Source: CAWGAJ01 sp963820545
GTDB lineage: Bacteria; Planctomycetota; Planctomycetia; Pirellulales; Thermoguttaceae
Direction: 5' to 3'
DNA length: 64,000 nucleotides
Assembly: GCA_963820545.1 (NCBI GenBank)
Contig: CAWGAJ010000002.1
Span: forward strand, 1,302,001 to 1,366,000
Positions 62,899 through 64,000 of this stretch are shown piece after piece. The position numbers and the translations under genes are program-made. How positions within the stretch are numbered: position 1 is the stretch's first letter; the number at the start of each line of letters is the position of its first letter. The notes below the pieces were generated by a model. That model saw only the letters and a program-made list of their open reading frames with translations, was not told the origin of the DNA and made no database searches.

Positions 62899-63113
62899 GA
62901 TATTCCTCCTTTAGCAGGGGGATTCTGGTTTGTTTCCGTATCCTCGGGCGGGTAGTCAGGATGAATCCCGTGTTGAATCAGGGTTATGCGTTCGTGATGG
63001 GCAATCAGCAACTTCACGATTCCAACGCTTGCCCCTGCAATAATCGCCACAATAGCGACCACAAAAACCATGATCTCAGGCTGGAGTATTCGTGACCAAA
63101 TTTGACTCGACAT
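62895..63113 (-). CDS. Small membrane protein, first of a tandem trio
   Basis: A 72-residue protein with the same plan: FVVAIVAIIAGASVGIVKLLI, then HHERITLIQHGIHPDYPPED. ATG 63113. The ERITLIQHGIHPDYP stretch has diverged more than in the other two. No transport or catalytic residues are evident. Trio products may form hetero-oligomers; this is only inferred. Confidence 0.72.
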   Translation of the reverse strand: MSSQIWSRILQPEIMVFVVAIVAIIAGASVGIVKLLIAHHERITLIQHGIHPDYPPEDTETNQNPPAKGGIS

Positions 63114-63240
63114 AAAAACTCCCCGGATCGAATTACATCCCCTAAAATATGTATTATATCCTAATTATGTCATATTTTGACTGTTATATTAGTATTTCGT
63201 TACTAATAAGCCAATATTGGCCTCAAATTGAACGCTCTTA

Positions 63241-63549
63241 CTAAACGTGGCTACATTTTCCGGTACCCGCGGAAATATTTTTTGCCTCATTGGCGGTTTC
63301 CATGAGGAACAAGCGGCGGATAGAGTCGTAGCCTCGGGTATTGGGATCCTCCAGGTTCCAAGCATACCAGTAGTACGGGTCCTTGGGCTGATAAAGGGCA
63401 AAAGACGATTCCGTGCAATGGATTCCGTGGCCGAGAAACATTTCGTACATAACCCTCCAGCCATAAGGGTTATTGTCTTCTATTAAATAATTAGACAATA
63501 AAGGTCTTTTAGTCAATGACGGGGAGGAGATCATTTCTATGGGGAACAT
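63241..63549 (-). CDS. Hypothetical protein, possibly a gene fragment
   Basis: A 102-residue aromatic-rich protein (NPYGWRVMYEMFLGHGIHCTE, then PYYWYAWNLEDPNTRGYDSIRRLFLMETANEA) with a plausible codon bias. It has no signal peptide. The blocks look conserved, but the protein begins and ends abruptly, so it may be a remnant of a larger exported protein. AAAAGG precedes the ATG. Confidence 0.45.
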   Translation of the reverse strand: MFPIEMISSPSLTKRPLLSNYLIEDNNPYGWRVMYEMFLGHGIHCTESSFALYQPKDPYYWYAWNLEDPNTRGYDSIRRLFLMETANEAKNISAGTGKCSHV

Positions 63550-63680
63550 AATAGGCGCCTTTTGACGGCTTGCCTAGATTCTCGAAAAAAATCGGATGCA
63601 AATGGTTCGGAGTTAGCGGTACGGGGTAGCATTGCTTTTAAAAGCGAATTTCATCTTTATCCAAATCGGAGGAGAGTATT

Positions 63681-64000
63681 ATGAATCAAAAAAGAATCTG
63701 TTGGAGCGGGATCACGCTGGCGATTATTGCGATCGGAGTGGTTTGCTTTGTTCTCTCGCGTTTAGAGGCGCAGGAAAAGCAACCCAACAGTTACGCGCCG
63801 GTTGTGGTTACAGAAAGTTTTCAGACGATCGTCTCGCGCATGGTAGCAGCCAAACCGAAGATCGAAGAGGCACATAACGCACTGCTAAAAGAACGATACG
63901 ACCTGAGCGACAAGCCGGCCAAGGGCGTGACCATGTCGCGGGGCAAGCCAGTACAGGAAGGCATTCGGGTTAAGTTGCCTGCGGGCGTAAAATCCTGGCA
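63681..64000 (+). CDS. Exported protein, cut by the right edge (cytochrome-associated-like)
   Basis: The first 106 residues of a longer protein. Signal/anchor GITLAIIAIGVVCFVLSRL is followed by VVTESFQTIVSRMVAAKPKIEE, LLKERYDLSDKPAKGVTMSRGKPVQEGIRVKLP. The last stretch resembles planctomycete multi-haem or cytochrome-type proteins that begin this way, from memory; no haem motif (CxxCH) has been reached. GGAGGAGAG precedes the ATG 6 bases upstream. Treat the function as unassigned. Confidence 0.5.
   Translation, partial: MNQKRICWSGITLAIIAIGVVCFVLSRLEAQEKQPNSYAPVVVTESFQTIVSRMVAAKPKIEEAHNALLKERYDLSDKPAKGVTMSRGKPVQEGIRVKLPAGVKSW

Overview
The window looks like chromosomal DNA of a planctomycete (Planctomycetota). 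Markers: a DUF1559 prepilin-like protein (29819-30982), three PEP-CTERM proteins (17111-18130, 18582-19646, 52110-53216), a DUF1080 (3-keto-disaccharide hydrolase-type) protein, DUF3467, Uma2, LL-diaminopimelate aminotransferase and many small secreted Tyr/Pro-rich proteins. I saw no rRNA, CRISPR array, prophage or intact insertion sequence. One tRNA (Leu, CAG) is present. Taxonomy is inferred from gene content only.

Layout. 1-5.8 kb: phosphohexomutase (cut by the left edge), TerC, Nif3-like, a family 2 glycosyltransferase and a large uncharacterised protein. 6-8.3 kb: an AT-rich accessory island with a fused AAA/TOPRIM (OLD-like) ATPase. 8.4-16.7 kb: transketolase, DUF3467, a frameshifted Uma2, an XRE regulator, an RluA-type pseudouridine synthase, a long gene-free structured stretch, a helix-turn-helix/receiver protein, and a two-gene nucleotidyltransferase module. 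17-19.7 kb: two paralogous exported SUMF1-fold PEP-CTERM proteins. 19.7-29.2 kb, minus strand: CCA-adding enzyme, DUF4143 ATPase, then AddA and AddB. 29.8-35.8 kb: DUF1559, tRNA-Leu, M50 protease, DUF1080 and dapL. 35.9-42.2 kb: a TetR-HlyD-ATPase-ATPase-permease-permease export operon with the gene order of E. coli cecR-ybhGFSR. 43.7-45.6 kb: MacB/LolCD-type ABC pair. 46-51.8 kb: cold-shock protein, small exported proteins, a URO-D-fold protein and two response regulators. 52-56.5 kb: HAF-repeat PEP-CTERM protein, XerC and a lipoprotein. 56.8-64 kb: Phd/Doc-like toxin-antitoxin pair, ispG, glycosyltransferase, secreted proteins, a tandem trio of small membrane proteins, and a gene cut by the right edge.

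Three patterns cut across genes. (1) At least thirteen frameshifts lie between 12.8 and 39.8 kb. Twelve sit on an alternating GCGC tract and the last beside CGCG. Adding bases to those tracts restores canonical protein motifs, so either the assembly has a systematic error or this genome has a real contraction hotspot. (2) Several families of palindromic repeats and period-7 degenerate tandem repeats fill intergenic spaces, and at least five copies lie inside reading frames (the 4037 gene, addA twice, addB twice) without breaking them. (3) The three PEP-CTERM genes share a leader layout: promoter-like hexamers, then GAGGCAGC about 36-43 nt downstream, then about 230-260 nt to the start codon.
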